Shown here: positions 8,965 through 16,751 of the stretch, piece after piece | Position numbering within the stretch: position 1 is the first letter of the stretch | How the letters are laid out: the number at the start of each line of letters is the position of its first letter | Source: an uncultured delta proteobacterium | GTDB lineage: Bacteria > Bdellovibrionota_C > UBA2361 > OMII01 | Assembly (NCBI GenBank): GCA_903920005.1 | Contig: CAIXKI010000249.1 | Location: 1-40,140, forward strand | Reading direction: 5' to 3' | Length of the DNA: 40,140 nucleotides | Program-made: the position numbers and the translations under genes | Notes under the pieces: generated by a model | What the model was told of the DNA's origin: nothing | The model's input: only the letters and a program-made list of their open reading frames with translations | Databases searched by the model: none

Positions 8965-10734
8965 ATGGGAATTTACTCATCCGAGCCCAGTCGCGTCGTT
9001 TTGTTGATCCATCGTTCGATTCGCTTATTCTTCTCTCTGGTCTGCTTGAGCGTGGGTTCTTTCGCGTATGGCGATACCGTTGAGTTTCAAGGTGGGAGAT
9101 TTCCGGTTGACTCGTTAACTCGCCAGGGTAATGGCGATGTTCTCGTTGAGGTGGATGGCCACTCCTGGTTGACGCCCCCTGACAAGGTGGGGTCTAGCGT
9201 GGCGGAGGTCTTCGTTCAGGCTCCCGAGTTGGGAAGAAAGATGCCTTGGTCTAATTACGTGGACTACCTTGTTCGCGTGGTGCCATCTGCATCAGGAGAC
9301 GCCGTTGAGCTTGCCGTGCGTGCGGTTTTAACTTCAGAGGTGTTTAGGAACGGAGAGGTTGAGCTCCTTGCAAAGCGATTCTCCTCTTCCGAGGAAGGAG
9401 CCGAGATCCTTGAACGTTCTATTCGGTTTGTTGTCGTTGAGGGGCGCTACCGACCTACGGCTGTTTGTATCGCAAGCATACAGTTGGATAGACGGCGCAG
9501 AATGGCGTTGGGAGATGCGGGTATATTGCCGGACACGATGCGTCTCTCATGTGGGGTCTTCGCCGTTGAGTTGGCTCAACAAGCGTTTTTGAGTGGGGAG
9601 CTGTCCGCCAGCGAAGATGTACTACGCGCCGCTCTTGAACTATTTGGGGCCGAATCAAATCGTGAATCGGACTTGAGGATCGCGGCGGATCGGATGAGCA
9701 ATTTTGCCTTGGCGTCCTCGGGTTCTGACGTCGGCAAGTATGTATCTGCTTTCCAAATATTGGCGGCGGACCCCTTAATGAGAGGAGCGATCTCTGCCGC
9801 CACTCCGGGTCTCGTGAGACAGTTCGCCGAAAAAGCACTCGAACAGGGCGATGGTGTAAGCGCCATTCGGGTACTTTTATTACTTCCAGTTGAACAACGA
9901 ACCCCCTCCTCTCATGAACTTGTCATCGAAGCGCTTGGTTCCATAGCGCCGAGTCGTAGTGATCTTCTCCTCGATCCGAAGATTCAGCAGATGTTGTGGG
10001 CGTATTCCAACAAAGACGGGATTATGAAGGAGCGGTATCTTGACCTTCTGGAGCGTGCGACAGAGGAGCTGGGGCAGGGACACGATCTTTCAAGAGGTTC
10101 AGAGCTTATCGCCAACGTGCGAGAGCTTCGACCTGATCCATCTTCGGAGAATGATAGGCTCCGATTTATTCTCGCGGGAGTGGCTGCTGAAAAGGGTCAA
10201 TTAACGTTAGCCCAAGGGATCATGGCTGGCGCGAAAACTAAGATTCCTTGGAGCCTCAAGCTATCCTTCTTCCTCAGACGAAATACCTTCTTTGTGATCA
10301 CGCCAGTGATCTTGCTTTGTGGATTGATTTTTCTACGCTTGGAGCGAAGGAGAGGAGTAAAAAAGCTGGTCAAGAGACACCGGGATGCGCAATCTTCTTC
10401 CCGTAATGATGCAAACGACGATGAAGGCGACCAGATTGTTGACGACATTGATTTCGAGAGGCAGAAAAAAGAATCTCTTCATCGTATTGCAAAAGCCATG
10501 CAACAGGGGAGAGGGCTTGAGGAGTATGATCAGCTCTTACTCGTGTTTGGATTGCAGAAAGAAGCGACCCCGCACGCAATGAAATATGCATATCGCCAGG
10601 CAGTAAAAACATGCCATCCCGATCGTAATCCGAATGCCGATAAGACGATGAACGACCATTTTATAGAAATTACGAAGCAGTACGAGCGACTACTTGAACT
10701 GTATGAGGCGCGTCAGCGCGACTCTGCTTCGTGA
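8965..10734 (+). CDS. Membrane-anchored protein with a C-terminal J domain
   Basis: The 589-residue product has an N-terminal signal or anchor (about 10-36, RLFFSLVCLSVGSFAYG). A long region of mostly helical character (about 40-435) has no recognised domain and may be TPR-like. A single transmembrane helix lies at about 442-463 (FFVITPVILLCGLIFL), a charged linker follows, and a DnaJ-type J domain occupies about 523-585. The HPD tripeptide that stimulates DnaK is at residues 551-553. If the first segment is cleaved, the helical region is periplasmic and the J domain cytoplasmic. A client or signal for DnaK at the membrane is an inference. A GGAGGG run abuts the ATG at 8965 and is closer than normal, so the true start may be slightly different. 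Confidence 0.85.
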   Translation: MGIYSSEPSRVVLLIHRSIRLFFSLVCLSVGSFAYGDTVEFQGGRFPVDSLTRQGNGDVLVEVDGHSWLTPPDKVGSSVAEVFVQAPELGRKMPWSNYVDYLVRVVPSASGDAVELAVRAVLTSEVFRNGEVELLAKRFSSSEEGAEILERSIRFVVVEGRYRPTAVCIASIQLDRRRRMALGDAGILPDTMRLSCGVFAVELAQQAFLSGELSASEDVLRAALELFGAESNRESDLRIAADRMSNFALASSGSDVGKYVSAFQILAADPLMRGAISAATPGLVRQFAEKALEQGDGVSAIRVLLLLPVEQRTPSSHELVIEALGSIAPSRSDLLLDPKIQQMLWAYSNKDGIMKERYLDLLERATEELGQGHDLSRGSELIANVRELRPDPSSENDRLRFILAGVAAEKGQLTLAQGIMAGAKTKIPWSLKLSFFLRRNTFFVITPVILLCGLIFLRLERRRGVKKLVKRHRDAQSSSRNDANDDEGDQIVDDIDFERQKKESLHRIAKAMQQGRGLEEYDQLLLVFGLQKEATPHAMKYAYRQAVKTCHPDRNPNADKTMNDHFIEITKQYERLLELYEARQRDSAS

Positions 10735-11095
10735 TTCGAATCGCGTCGTGAGATCGTCTCCTCTCTGTGCCGACCCGTGGAATCGGACGGCGACCTCTCT
10801 CCCGTCTCCGGGGACTGATGCTAGTGGCCCTATTCTCGGACTTTAGCAACTCTCGGCTGCCGATGAGCGCACGGAGGTCTGGTGAGAGGTCGGCGTAGCG
10901 AAATCCGCTCACGAGCTTCTCTACTAGTTTGTGGTTTGCGGTGCTGCCGAGTCGCATATGGAAGCGACGAATCAAGGCTCGATGAAGAGGGTTGGTGGTG
11001 CAAAGGTATTCGTTTGCCACAACGAGGCCCCACCAAGGATTACCATATACGACCTGTTGGGATAATTTTTGAAGGATGAGGTTGGTTATCTTCAT
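10670..11095 (-). CDS. Hypothetical basic protein, convergent with the J-domain gene
   Basis: An ORF of 141 residues from ATG 11095 (or 151 from GTG 11125) runs left and overlaps the last 65 bases of the J-domain gene. The N-terminal half (LQKLSQQVVYGNPWWGLVVANEYLC and onward) has protein-like composition. The last third is an Arg/Ser-rich tail that lies partly antisense to the J-domain gene. No family is recognised and no strong Shine-Dalgarno is visible for either start. It could be a real small gene or a chance ORF. Confidence 0.4.
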   Translation of the reverse strand: MKITNLILQKLSQQVVYGNPWWGLVVANEYLCTTNPLHRALIRRFHMRLGSTANHKLVEKLVSGFRYADLSPDLRALIGSRELLKSENRATSISPRRRERGRRPIPRVGTERRRSHDAIRITKQSRADAPHTVQVVARTAS

Positions 11096-11274
11096 ACTTG
11101 AGAGGTTGAGCACATGACGTGCCACCCGCGAGGCATGGTAACTAGCTGAAACTGTGTGTTTTTGTGCCGCCTGCCGCGGTACGGTGCCGCACCCGTGTGG
11201 GATGGACCCGCAGCCCGCCTTAGCGAAGACATTTTTTGACGCTTATAAGGCGGAAACATTCCTGGTCCGTTTCA

Positions 11275-11303
11275 GTGACACGGATAAGAGGGGGCGGTAT
11301 ACT
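11275..11303 (+). promoter_or_regulatory. Sigma-70-type promoter for the SRP RNA
   Basis: A -35 hexamer GTGACA (11275-11280) and a -10 hexamer TATACT (11298-11303) are separated by exactly 17 bases. Each differs from consensus at one position. The predicted start, about 7 bases downstream, falls at the first base pair of the SRP RNA closing stem (11311). Confidence 0.7.
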
Positions 11304-11310
11304 CTTCGAC

Positions 11311-11408
11311 GCGGCGATTGGTGCGCGCGAGAGAGTGTACGAACCCGGCCAGGATCGGAAGATAGCAACCGTACTACATGTATCTGTGATGCGTTTCTGG
11401 TCGCCGTA
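11311..11408 (+). ncRNA. ffs: Signal recognition particle RNA, small 4.5S type
   Basis: The core at about 11349-11370 contains the domain IV signature: CCAGG, a GGAA tetraloop closed by ATC/GAT, then AGCAA. This is the Ffh-binding hairpin with its symmetric internal loop. The ends pair: GCGGCGA (11311-11317) with TCGCCGT (11401-11407), and the helix continues through G-U pairs (TTGG/CTGG). The length of about 98 nt is close to E. coli 4.5S RNA (114 nt). It pairs with Ffh to target nascent membrane proteins to FtsY and the translocon. Position directly before dnaX is seen in many bacteria. Exact ends are inferred from the stem and promoter. Confidence 0.88.
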
Positions 11409-11527
11409 TTTAATCCCCTCATACGTTTTGTTCGCTGTTCTGACCTTTCATAGGATGAACTTAAGTGGTGCATCTAAAGGCCGGAGTGGCTATTCTGTAG
11501 AAATCCGTTTGGTACAGGAAAACGCTT

Positions 11528-13204
11528 GTGTCCTATCTCGTTCTCGCACGCAAATATCGGCCCTCAGTATTTAGTTCTGTCAGTGGCCAAGATCATGTAA
11601 CCCGCACCCTCGCCAACGCGCTGCAGCGTGAAAAAGTTGTGCATGCGTATCTCTTCACTGGTCCTCGGGGAGTTGGAAAAACTTCGGTAGCGCGGATTCT
11701 CTCTAAGGCGATTAATTGCCAAGCGCCGAAAAACGCAGAGCCTTGTCTTGAATGTCAGACGTGTAAAGAGATCGGCGCCGGCACGAGCCTCGCGGTTCGT
11801 GAGATCGACGGAGCCTCTCACAATAGTGTCGAAAACGTTCGAGAGTTGATGGACTCTTTTAAGTCGCTTCCGCCGACAGGATATAAGCGAAAAGTATACA
11901 TTATCGACGAGGTGCACATGCTCAGCATCTCGGCGTTCAATGCCCTTCTTAAGAGTTTAGAGGAGCCCCCTCCGCACACCGTTTTTATTCTTGCGACAAC
12001 GGATGTTCACAAAATCCCTGAAACCGTTATCTCTCGATGTCAGCGACATGACTTTCGCGCGCTCAGTTTGGCGACTATTGAGGCCCGGCTTCAAGAGGTG
12101 TGCGCTGAAGAGAAGATTGACGCAGAGCCTGACGCTCTTAAGCTTGTAGCTCGAATGGCTGACGGCTCTATGCGCGACGCTCAGACGCTGCTCGATAGAG
12201 TTCAGAGTTTTTGCTCGGGAGTGATTACGGCCGTCGAGACGAGTAGGGCGCTCGGCACCGTTGAGCAAAGGGTTCTGTATGACATCGCGCACGGTATTGT
12301 GGCGCGAGATACAGGAGTTGTTCTGAAGCATGTTTCAGATATCTTCTCGACTGGGCTCGATCCGGCGATGTTATTGCGGGAGTTCGTCCATTTTTGGCGA
12401 GAAGTTTTTGTTGCGAAGGTTGGTGGAGAGGCTCAGTTGCAAGCGCTTGGATTGCGCGCCGACTCGACGACTGAATTGCTAAGGTTGGTCGCTCCACTTG
12501 AAGTGGTCGACGTTCAAGATCTTTGGGATGTCGCGCGTGATGGCGCGGATAGAGCTCTGCGCTCATCGTATCCGCGTTACGGTTTTGAAGCGCTTGTCAC
12601 TCGTATGGCAACTCGACAACCAGTTGCTCAGGTTGGGGCTTTGTTAGGACAGCTTCTTAACTCGAAGGTGTCGGATAAGGCGGGTGCTCCTCGCGCCCCT
12701 GTGGGTACGTCCGTATCGCGGCGTGCGGAAGGTGAATCGAGACCCCAGGTGGCTGCGCCGGTAACAAACCCTTCAACGGCTGCCGCACAAGTCTCGACTC
12801 CGCAGGGTCCTCCATCAGGAGGGGTGTTTGGTTGGGACGAGGTCGTAAGCTTTGCTACTGCCAGCACAACAAAAGTTCTCTTAGAGAATCTCAGGAGGAT
12901 TAAGCCTGTGCGTTGCGAAGTTGGCGTATTCGAGGGAACGGCGCCTGATTTTACGGCCACAAGCGTTATGCGGGAAAAAGAGAAGGTTTCCGCTCTTCTC
13001 GATGCCTTCTTGGAGAAGAGGGGAATTGCCGCACCAAGGGCGTGGAAGATAGTAATCCAAAAGGGACCTGGGGCTATCGACAGCTCGGCCAAGACCGCAT
13101 CCCGAGTAGAGTCTGACAAAGAGATGCAAGGCCATCCGGCAGTTCAAAGCCTTCAAAAGTTCTTCCCTGGTAGCAAGGTTGAACAAGTTAAGGCAAAAGA
13201 CTAA
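11528..13204 (+). CDS. dnaX: DNA polymerase III subunits gamma and tau
   Basis: DnaX is the clamp-loader ATPase that loads the beta sliding clamp and organises the replisome. The 558-residue protein starts at GTG with the family's typical opening (SYLVLARKYRPSVF). It has Walker A GPRGVGKTS at about residues 45-53, a four-Cys zinc module (about 64-80, ending CLECQTC), and Walker B with the VYIIDEVHML stretch. Sensor 1 is in the ILATTDVHKIPETVISRCQ region. The C-terminal third has an Ala/Pro/Ser linker (about 385-435) and a tau-like tail. It is somewhat shorter than E. coli tau (643). I saw no obvious A-rich slippery site. AGGA sits just upstream of the start. Confidence 0.96.
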   Translation: MSYLVLARKYRPSVFSSVSGQDHVTRTLANALQREKVVHAYLFTGPRGVGKTSVARILSKAINCQAPKNAEPCLECQTCKEIGAGTSLAVREIDGASHNSVENVRELMDSFKSLPPTGYKRKVYIIDEVHMLSISAFNALLKSLEEPPPHTVFILATTDVHKIPETVISRCQRHDFRALSLATIEARLQEVCAEEKIDAEPDALKLVARMADGSMRDAQTLLDRVQSFCSGVITAVETSRALGTVEQRVLYDIAHGIVARDTGVVLKHVSDIFSTGLDPAMLLREFVHFWREVFVAKVGGEAQLQALGLRADSTTELLRLVAPLEVVDVQDLWDVARDGADRALRSSYPRYGFEALVTRMATRQPVAQVGALLGQLLNSKVSDKAGAPRAPVGTSVSRRAEGESRPQVAAPVTNPSTAAAQVSTPQGPPSGGVFGWDEVVSFATASTTKVLLENLRRIKPVRCEVGVFEGTAPDFTATSVMREKEKVSALLDAFLEKRGIAAPRAWKIVIQKGPGAIDSSAKTASRVESDKEMQGHPAVQSLQKFFPGSKVEQVKAKD

Positions 13205-13242
13205 ACAGAATACCTAAATTGTAATGCGGAGGTGTAGCAGTA

Positions 13243-13581
13243 ATGGCACGAGGATTTGGTGGTCTTCCAGGCGGTGGAAATATGCAGGCGCTCCTTCAGC
13301 AGGCTCAAAAGATGCAGAAGGATATGCAAAAAGCGCAGGCTGAAGCTGAGGCTTTTGAAGCCGAGGGATCGGTTGGTGGCGGAGCGGTTAAGATCAAGAT
13401 AAGTGGGAAATATGAGGTTCTGGCGGTTGAGATAAAGCCCGAGGCCGTTGACCCCTCTGATATCGAACTTTTTCAGGACATGGTTAAGTCCGCTGTAAAT
13501 GACGCGCTAACGAAGATTCGTGAAAATACCGAGAGTAAGCTCTCTCGGGTGACAGGTGGTGTAACTCTGCCAGGAATGTAA
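13243..13581 (+). CDS. ebfC: YbaB/EbfC family nucleoid-associated protein
   Basis: The 112-residue protein has the YbaB/EbfC fold signature. A Gly-rich start leads to a Gln/Lys-rich helix ([20 protein letters not shown]), then [26 protein letters not shown] and a C-terminal helix ending near [10 protein letters not shown]. Family members are dimeric DNA-binding proteins that coat the nucleoid. It lies between dnaX and recR, the most conserved position for this gene. GGAGG is well placed upstream of the ATG. Confidence 0.95.
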   Translation: MARGFGGLPGGGNMQALLQQAQKMQKDMQKAQAEAEAFEAEGSVGGGAVKIKISGKYEVLAVEIKPEAVDPSDIELFQDMVKSAVNDALTKIRENTESKLSRVTGGVTLPGM

Positions 13582-13594
13582 GAGGAGTAGTTTA

Positions 13595-14200
13595 ATGCTT
13601 GCTTTTCCGGTCGCATTGCAGCGTTTGATTAAGGAGCTCTCCAAGCTCCCATCTATTGGTGAAAAATCGGCTACTCGACTTGCCTATCACCTGATCGCGA
13701 ACGATCGAGACCTCGCTCGCTCGCTGGGTGACGCATTGCATTTGGCGGCACAAGAAGTGCGGCTATGCGAGAGATGCTTCTTTCTTAGTGATGCATCGCT
13801 TTGTTCTATCTGCAAAAATCCTTCACGTGATTCGTCGTTGGTCTGTGTTGTTGAGAAGCCCGTAGATCTCGTCGCGATTGAGAGAGGTGGCGAGTTTAAG
13901 GGGAGCTATCACGTTCTGCATGGATTGTGGGCCCCGCTGCGTGGGCAGGGCCCGGAGAGCATGCGCCTCAAGGAGCTTATGGCACGGGTTCAGGACGGCT
14001 CGGTAAAAGAGGTGATCCTGGCTACCAGTGCAACGGTTGAGGGGGATGCGACAGCGCTGTACGTTGGTCGTATGCTTGCTGATTTAGGCATCAAAACGAC
14101 TCGTCCAGCTCAGGGGATTCCCAAGGGGGGCGAGCTTGAGTATGCCGATGACGTAACGCTCTCAAGGGCCTTTGCTGCTCGCAATACTCTTCAGTTTTAA
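13595..14200 (+). CDS. recR: Recombination mediator protein RecR
   Basis: RecR acts with RecO (and RecF) to load RecA on gapped DNA. At 201 residues it is the family length. It shows the helix-hairpin-helix region (LIKELSKLPSIGEKSATRLA), a four-Cys zinc finger (CERCFFLSDASLCSICK, about 57-73), a Toprim domain (about 80-175, VCVVEKPVDLVAIER) and the C-terminal Walker-B-like segment. It follows ebfC by 13 bases with GAGGAG as ribosome site, so dnaX-ebfC-recR is very probably one operon. Confidence 0.97.
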   Translation: MLAFPVALQRLIKELSKLPSIGEKSATRLAYHLIANDRDLARSLGDALHLAAQEVRLCERCFFLSDASLCSICKNPSRDSSLVCVVEKPVDLVAIERGGEFKGSYHVLHGLWAPLRGQGPESMRLKELMARVQDGSVKEVILATSATVEGDATALYVGRMLADLGIKTTRPAQGIPKGGELEYADDVTLSRAFAARNTLQF

Positions 14201-14255
14201 GTTTTTTTAGTGGTGTTTTTAGTATCTTAACGCTCTAAAGCTGTGTCGACGTGTC

Positions 14256-14286
14256 TTGACTTTAAGGACAGGTAGGCCATTATAGG
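14256..14286 (+). promoter_or_regulatory. Likely promoter for tRNA-Asn
   Basis: TTGACT (14256-14261) is a good -35 box. The -10 is less certain: ATTATA (14279-14284, 17-base spacing) or TATAGG (14281-14286, 19-base spacing). Transcription would begin a few bases before the tRNA at 14298. Confidence 0.5.
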
Positions 14287-14297
14287 GGCACCAATTT

Positions 14298-14373
14298 TCC
14301 CCGGTAGCTCAGTTGGTAGAGCAGGTGGCTGTTAACCACCGTGTCGGGGGTTCGAGTCCCTCCCGGGGAGCCA
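14298..14373 (+). tRNA. tRNA-Asn (anticodon GTT), CCA encoded
   Basis: A complete cloverleaf is visible. The acceptor TCCCCGG pairs with CCGGGGA, the D arm is GCTC/GAGC, and the anticodon stem GGTGG/CCACC holds the loop CTGTTAA, giving anticodon GTT. The T arm contains TTCGAGT. The discriminator base is G and the 3' CCA (14371-14373) is encoded. It follows recR by 97 bases with its own promoter. Confidence 0.97.
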
Positions 14374-14403
14374 TTGTCTTCAAAGATGTGGCTCCTTTTT
14401 TTT
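14367..14403 (+). terminator. Intrinsic terminator that uses the 3' end of tRNA-Asn as its left arm
   Basis: GGAGCCA (14367-14373, the last seven bases of the tRNA including CCA) pairs perfectly with TGGCTCC (14389-14395). Eight T residues follow (14396-14403). The terminator hairpin therefore competes with the tRNA acceptor stem. Confidence 0.85.
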
Positions 14404-14516
14404 GCTCATGATGGATGGTTACCGGATCCAACACGGGCACCGAGGCCGGTGCCCATCCACCGTCATTGAGGATTGCGGCCGGCGGCTGCAGGTACAAATA
14501 CAACGGAATCGATGCC

Positions 14517-14801
14517 CTAATGGGCTTTATCGAGAATGCGCTTAAGCGCGGAATTTTGACGCTGAAAGCGTACGAGCTGGCGCTGCATCTGTGAAGAGCT
14601 TAGCTGGTCATTAACGGGGTCTGAAGAGCTCTGCTCAAGCTCTTCCATCTGTTCTATCAGCTCTTGGAGCATTCGAAGGGGGTTGGATGCGCTCGACGAG
14701 TAAAGAAGACCCGTTCCAGAGTTTTGGGGATCTCGGATTATCTCAACCTCTATCTGACCAGATAGTCCTGTTCGTTTGCGTTCTTTGTCATCTGACGACA
14801 T
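14517..14801 (-). CDS. Small hypothetical protein, hydrophilic
   Basis: From ATG 14801 the product is 94 residues. This start is preferred over GTG 14813 because GGGAGG lies 4-5 bases upstream of it. It is charged and Ser/Gln-rich with no membrane segment. The C-terminal half (LRMLQELIEQMEELEQ, then QRQLVRFQRQNSALKRILDK) looks like a helical hairpin or coiled coil. No family is recognised. The gene points toward the tRNA terminator. A hairpin at about 14434-14455 (GGGCACCG/CGGTGCCC) lies beyond its end without a T-run. Confidence 0.7.
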   Translation of the reverse strand: MSSDDKERKRTGLSGQIEVEIIRDPQNSGTGLLYSSSASNPLRMLQELIEQMEELEQSSSDPVNDQLSSSQMQRQLVRFQRQNSALKRILDKAH

Positions 14802-15060
14802 AGGTCCTCCCACAAAAGCTCAAGCGGTGTAGCTATCCACCAAGAGTGGAGAGCAAGAATCGTTCTCACTGACTTCTGGGTTTCCGAGGCGTTTGGGTTA
14901 ATTCCATCCACCTAGAATCACAAAGGATCTCGCCTGGTCAGGCTGTGGACGAGGAGGTATTATCTGAGTCGAGCGCGGCATTTCTCCCTCTAGAAAAGGG
15001 GAAAAAAATGCCTCCCCCCAAATTAAATGGGAAAAAGTAGGAATATTTTACGAGTAGCTA

Positions 15061-15753
15061 ATGTCTGATTTTATAGCAGTAGCCCTGATTTGGTACGTGG
15101 CGTTTTTATTCAGCACCGTGTGTCACGAGGCTGCGCATGCTTTGGTTGCAAAGTGGGGTGGGGATGCCACCGCGTACGCAGGGGGCCATACCACGCTTGA
15201 TCCGATGCCCCATATTCGTAGAGAGCCATTCGGTCTTATCGTTATTCCTTGGCTCAGTCTTCTCGCGTCGGGGGGGACGAGTATGTTTGGTTGGGGAAGC
15301 GCCCCTTTCGATCCTTTTTGGCAGATTCGCTACCCTCGTCGCGCGGCTCTCATGGCGCTTGCGGGGCCAGTTTCCAACTTCCTTATAGCAGGTATCGCTG
15401 GGATCTTAATGCACGTTGGGATCTCGTACGGAGTCTTCGTTATTGATGGAAACCCACTTGTCACATCCAATGACGGGGCTTTTCTTGAGGGGGCGGGGAT
15501 GTTTTTGAGCGTTCTTTTTATCCTCAACATCATCCTCGGAGTCTTTAATCTTCTGCCGATTCCTCCATTAGATGGATACTCGGTTCTCGGGCTTCTGGTA
15601 CCCGAGCGAGCTTTCTTAAAGATGCTCGATTTCGCGCGAAGCCCTGGATTTTCTCTCCTCGGAATCATTTTGGCATACCAGATCTTTCCGCAGATCGTAC
15701 GGCCCGTGCTGCATATCGCGTTTTATCTATTTATGCTTCCGCTTGCTGGCTGA
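15061..15753 (+). CDS. Site-2-protease-like M50 membrane metalloprotease
   Basis: The 230-residue, multi-helix protein has the zinc-binding HEAAH motif at residues 22-26 in the first helix. The second M50 motif, NLLPIPPLDG, carries the third zinc ligand Asp at about 171. This pattern belongs to the small M50 proteases, which cut substrates within the membrane, often anti-sigma factors or other membrane regulators. No PDZ domain is present, so it resembles the compact SpoIVFB-like or housekeeping branch rather than RseP. Its substrate cannot be told. The last 27 bases overlap the convergent mutM gene. Confidence 0.9.
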   Translation: MSDFIAVALIWYVAFLFSTVCHEAAHALVAKWGGDATAYAGGHTTLDPMPHIRREPFGLIVIPWLSLLASGGTSMFGWGSAPFDPFWQIRYPRRAALMALAGPVSNFLIAGIAGILMHVGISYGVFVIDGNPLVTSNDGAFLEGAGMFLSVLFILNIILGVFNLLPIPPLDGYSVLGLLVPERAFLKMLDFARSPGFSLLGIILAYQIFPQIVRPVLHIAFYLFMLPLAG

Positions 15754-16569
15754 CCGCGCGCGGCGTTTCTTTTGGCACGTTGGGCAGAGATGAGTTCCTC
15801 GTTGACCGACAACGGTTCGTAGTATCGTGTCTCCGCAACGAGAACATGTTTTTCCTGCGCGGCCGTATACCTTCGGCCTGTACATACCTCCGTCGACAAC
15901 CCCATCGCCAAAATCGGTTCCTAATTTCTCGATCGCTTCTCTGAGTGTTTCCTGAATGGCCCCATGAAGCGGCTCAATATCAGAGGGGGAGAGTCCTGTT
16001 GTTGGAGTAAGTGGATGAATCCTCGTTTTCCACAAAACTTCATCGACATATATGTTTCCTAGGCCCGCGATGAGCCCTTGGTCGAGGAGCATCGGTTTTA
16101 TTCGACCTCTTTTGCCGAGGATCAAAGCTTCAAGAGCTTCGGGTGTGAACTCCGGGCCTAATGGTTCGAGTCCCAGGTTTCCAACTACTTCGTCCGGTTC
16201 TACGCACAGGCGCATCCGCCCAAATTTTCGGGTATCGTTGAAGCGAATGCTCTTACCGTTGTCCAGATCAAGGCACACTCGATCATGCTTCGCGACTTCA
16301 AAGGTTGTTGGTACTACGTCGAGAGAGCCGCTCATCCTAAGGTGAGTGAATAGGTACAGTGGCGTGATTCCGTTTAGCTTCATGCCAACGTACTTGCCAC
16401 GTCTGAACAGGGTTTCGATTTTTGCGTTAAGGACCTGCTTCTCAAAGTCGGGCGCAGGTGTCGGCAAAACGCTTCGAGCCCATGTTACGGATGCGCTCAC
16501 GATCGTGTGTCCCTCGACTCGTTCACGAAGGTATTCAACGGTTGCTTCTACTTCTGGTAGTTCGGGCAT
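15727..16569 (-). CDS. mutM: Formamidopyrimidine-DNA glycosylase
   Basis: MutM removes oxidised purines such as 8-oxoguanine and nicks the abasic site. The 280-residue protein begins PELPEVE, so the catalytic proline (after Met removal) and the following Glu are intact. It carries the conserved lysine region RRGKYVG, the helix-two-turn-helix segment (GLIAGLGNIYVDEVLW) and a C-terminal four-Cys zinc finger (CSRCGDTI ... HLCPTCQ). A basic Lys/Arg-rich tail follows the finger. It converges on the M50 protease gene with a 27-base overlap. Confidence 0.96.
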   Translation of the reverse strand: MPELPEVEATVEYLRERVEGHTIVSASVTWARSVLPTPAPDFEKQVLNAKIETLFRRGKYVGMKLNGITPLYLFTHLRMSGSLDVVPTTFEVAKHDRVCLDLDNGKSIRFNDTRKFGRMRLCVEPDEVVGNLGLEPLGPEFTPEALEALILGKRGRIKPMLLDQGLIAGLGNIYVDEVLWKTRIHPLTPTTGLSPSDIEPLHGAIQETLREAIEKLGTDFGDGVVDGGMYRPKVYGRAGKTCSRCGDTILRTVVGQRGTHLCPTCQKKRRARSASKRKHK

Positions 16570-16751
16570 ATCTCTAGTTTTACATTAGAGTAGGGGCGTT
16601 TTACAGATATCAGCCCCCCTAAGGACCAGTCCGCCGCGTATAAGCACCTTAAATCACTAGTAGAGCTCGCAGTCGATTTCGTATCCGTCACGTAACCCTT
16701 TCATTTTATCGGACAAAGTGACGATTCCCAAGGTAGGGGAGCTCTATACGC

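Noticed and set aside
11288-11420. GAGGGG/CCCCTC as the outer stem of the SRP RNA
   Set aside because: The left arm lies inside the promoter, upstream of the predicted transcript start; GCGGCGA/TCGCCGT at 11311 and 11401 fits as the true closing stem.
11464-11510. A tRNA-like string (GGCCGGAGTGGC) before dnaX
   Set aside because: No acceptor, anticodon or T arm can be folded around it.
11154-11574. Overlapping + strand ORFs before dnaX
   Set aside because: They run across the SRP RNA and its promoter and have no coding character.
14309-14503. A 64-codon - strand ORF ending LEPPTRWLTATCSTN
   Set aside because: It is antisense to tRNA-Asn; this peptide is a well-known false ORF produced by reading tRNA genes backwards.
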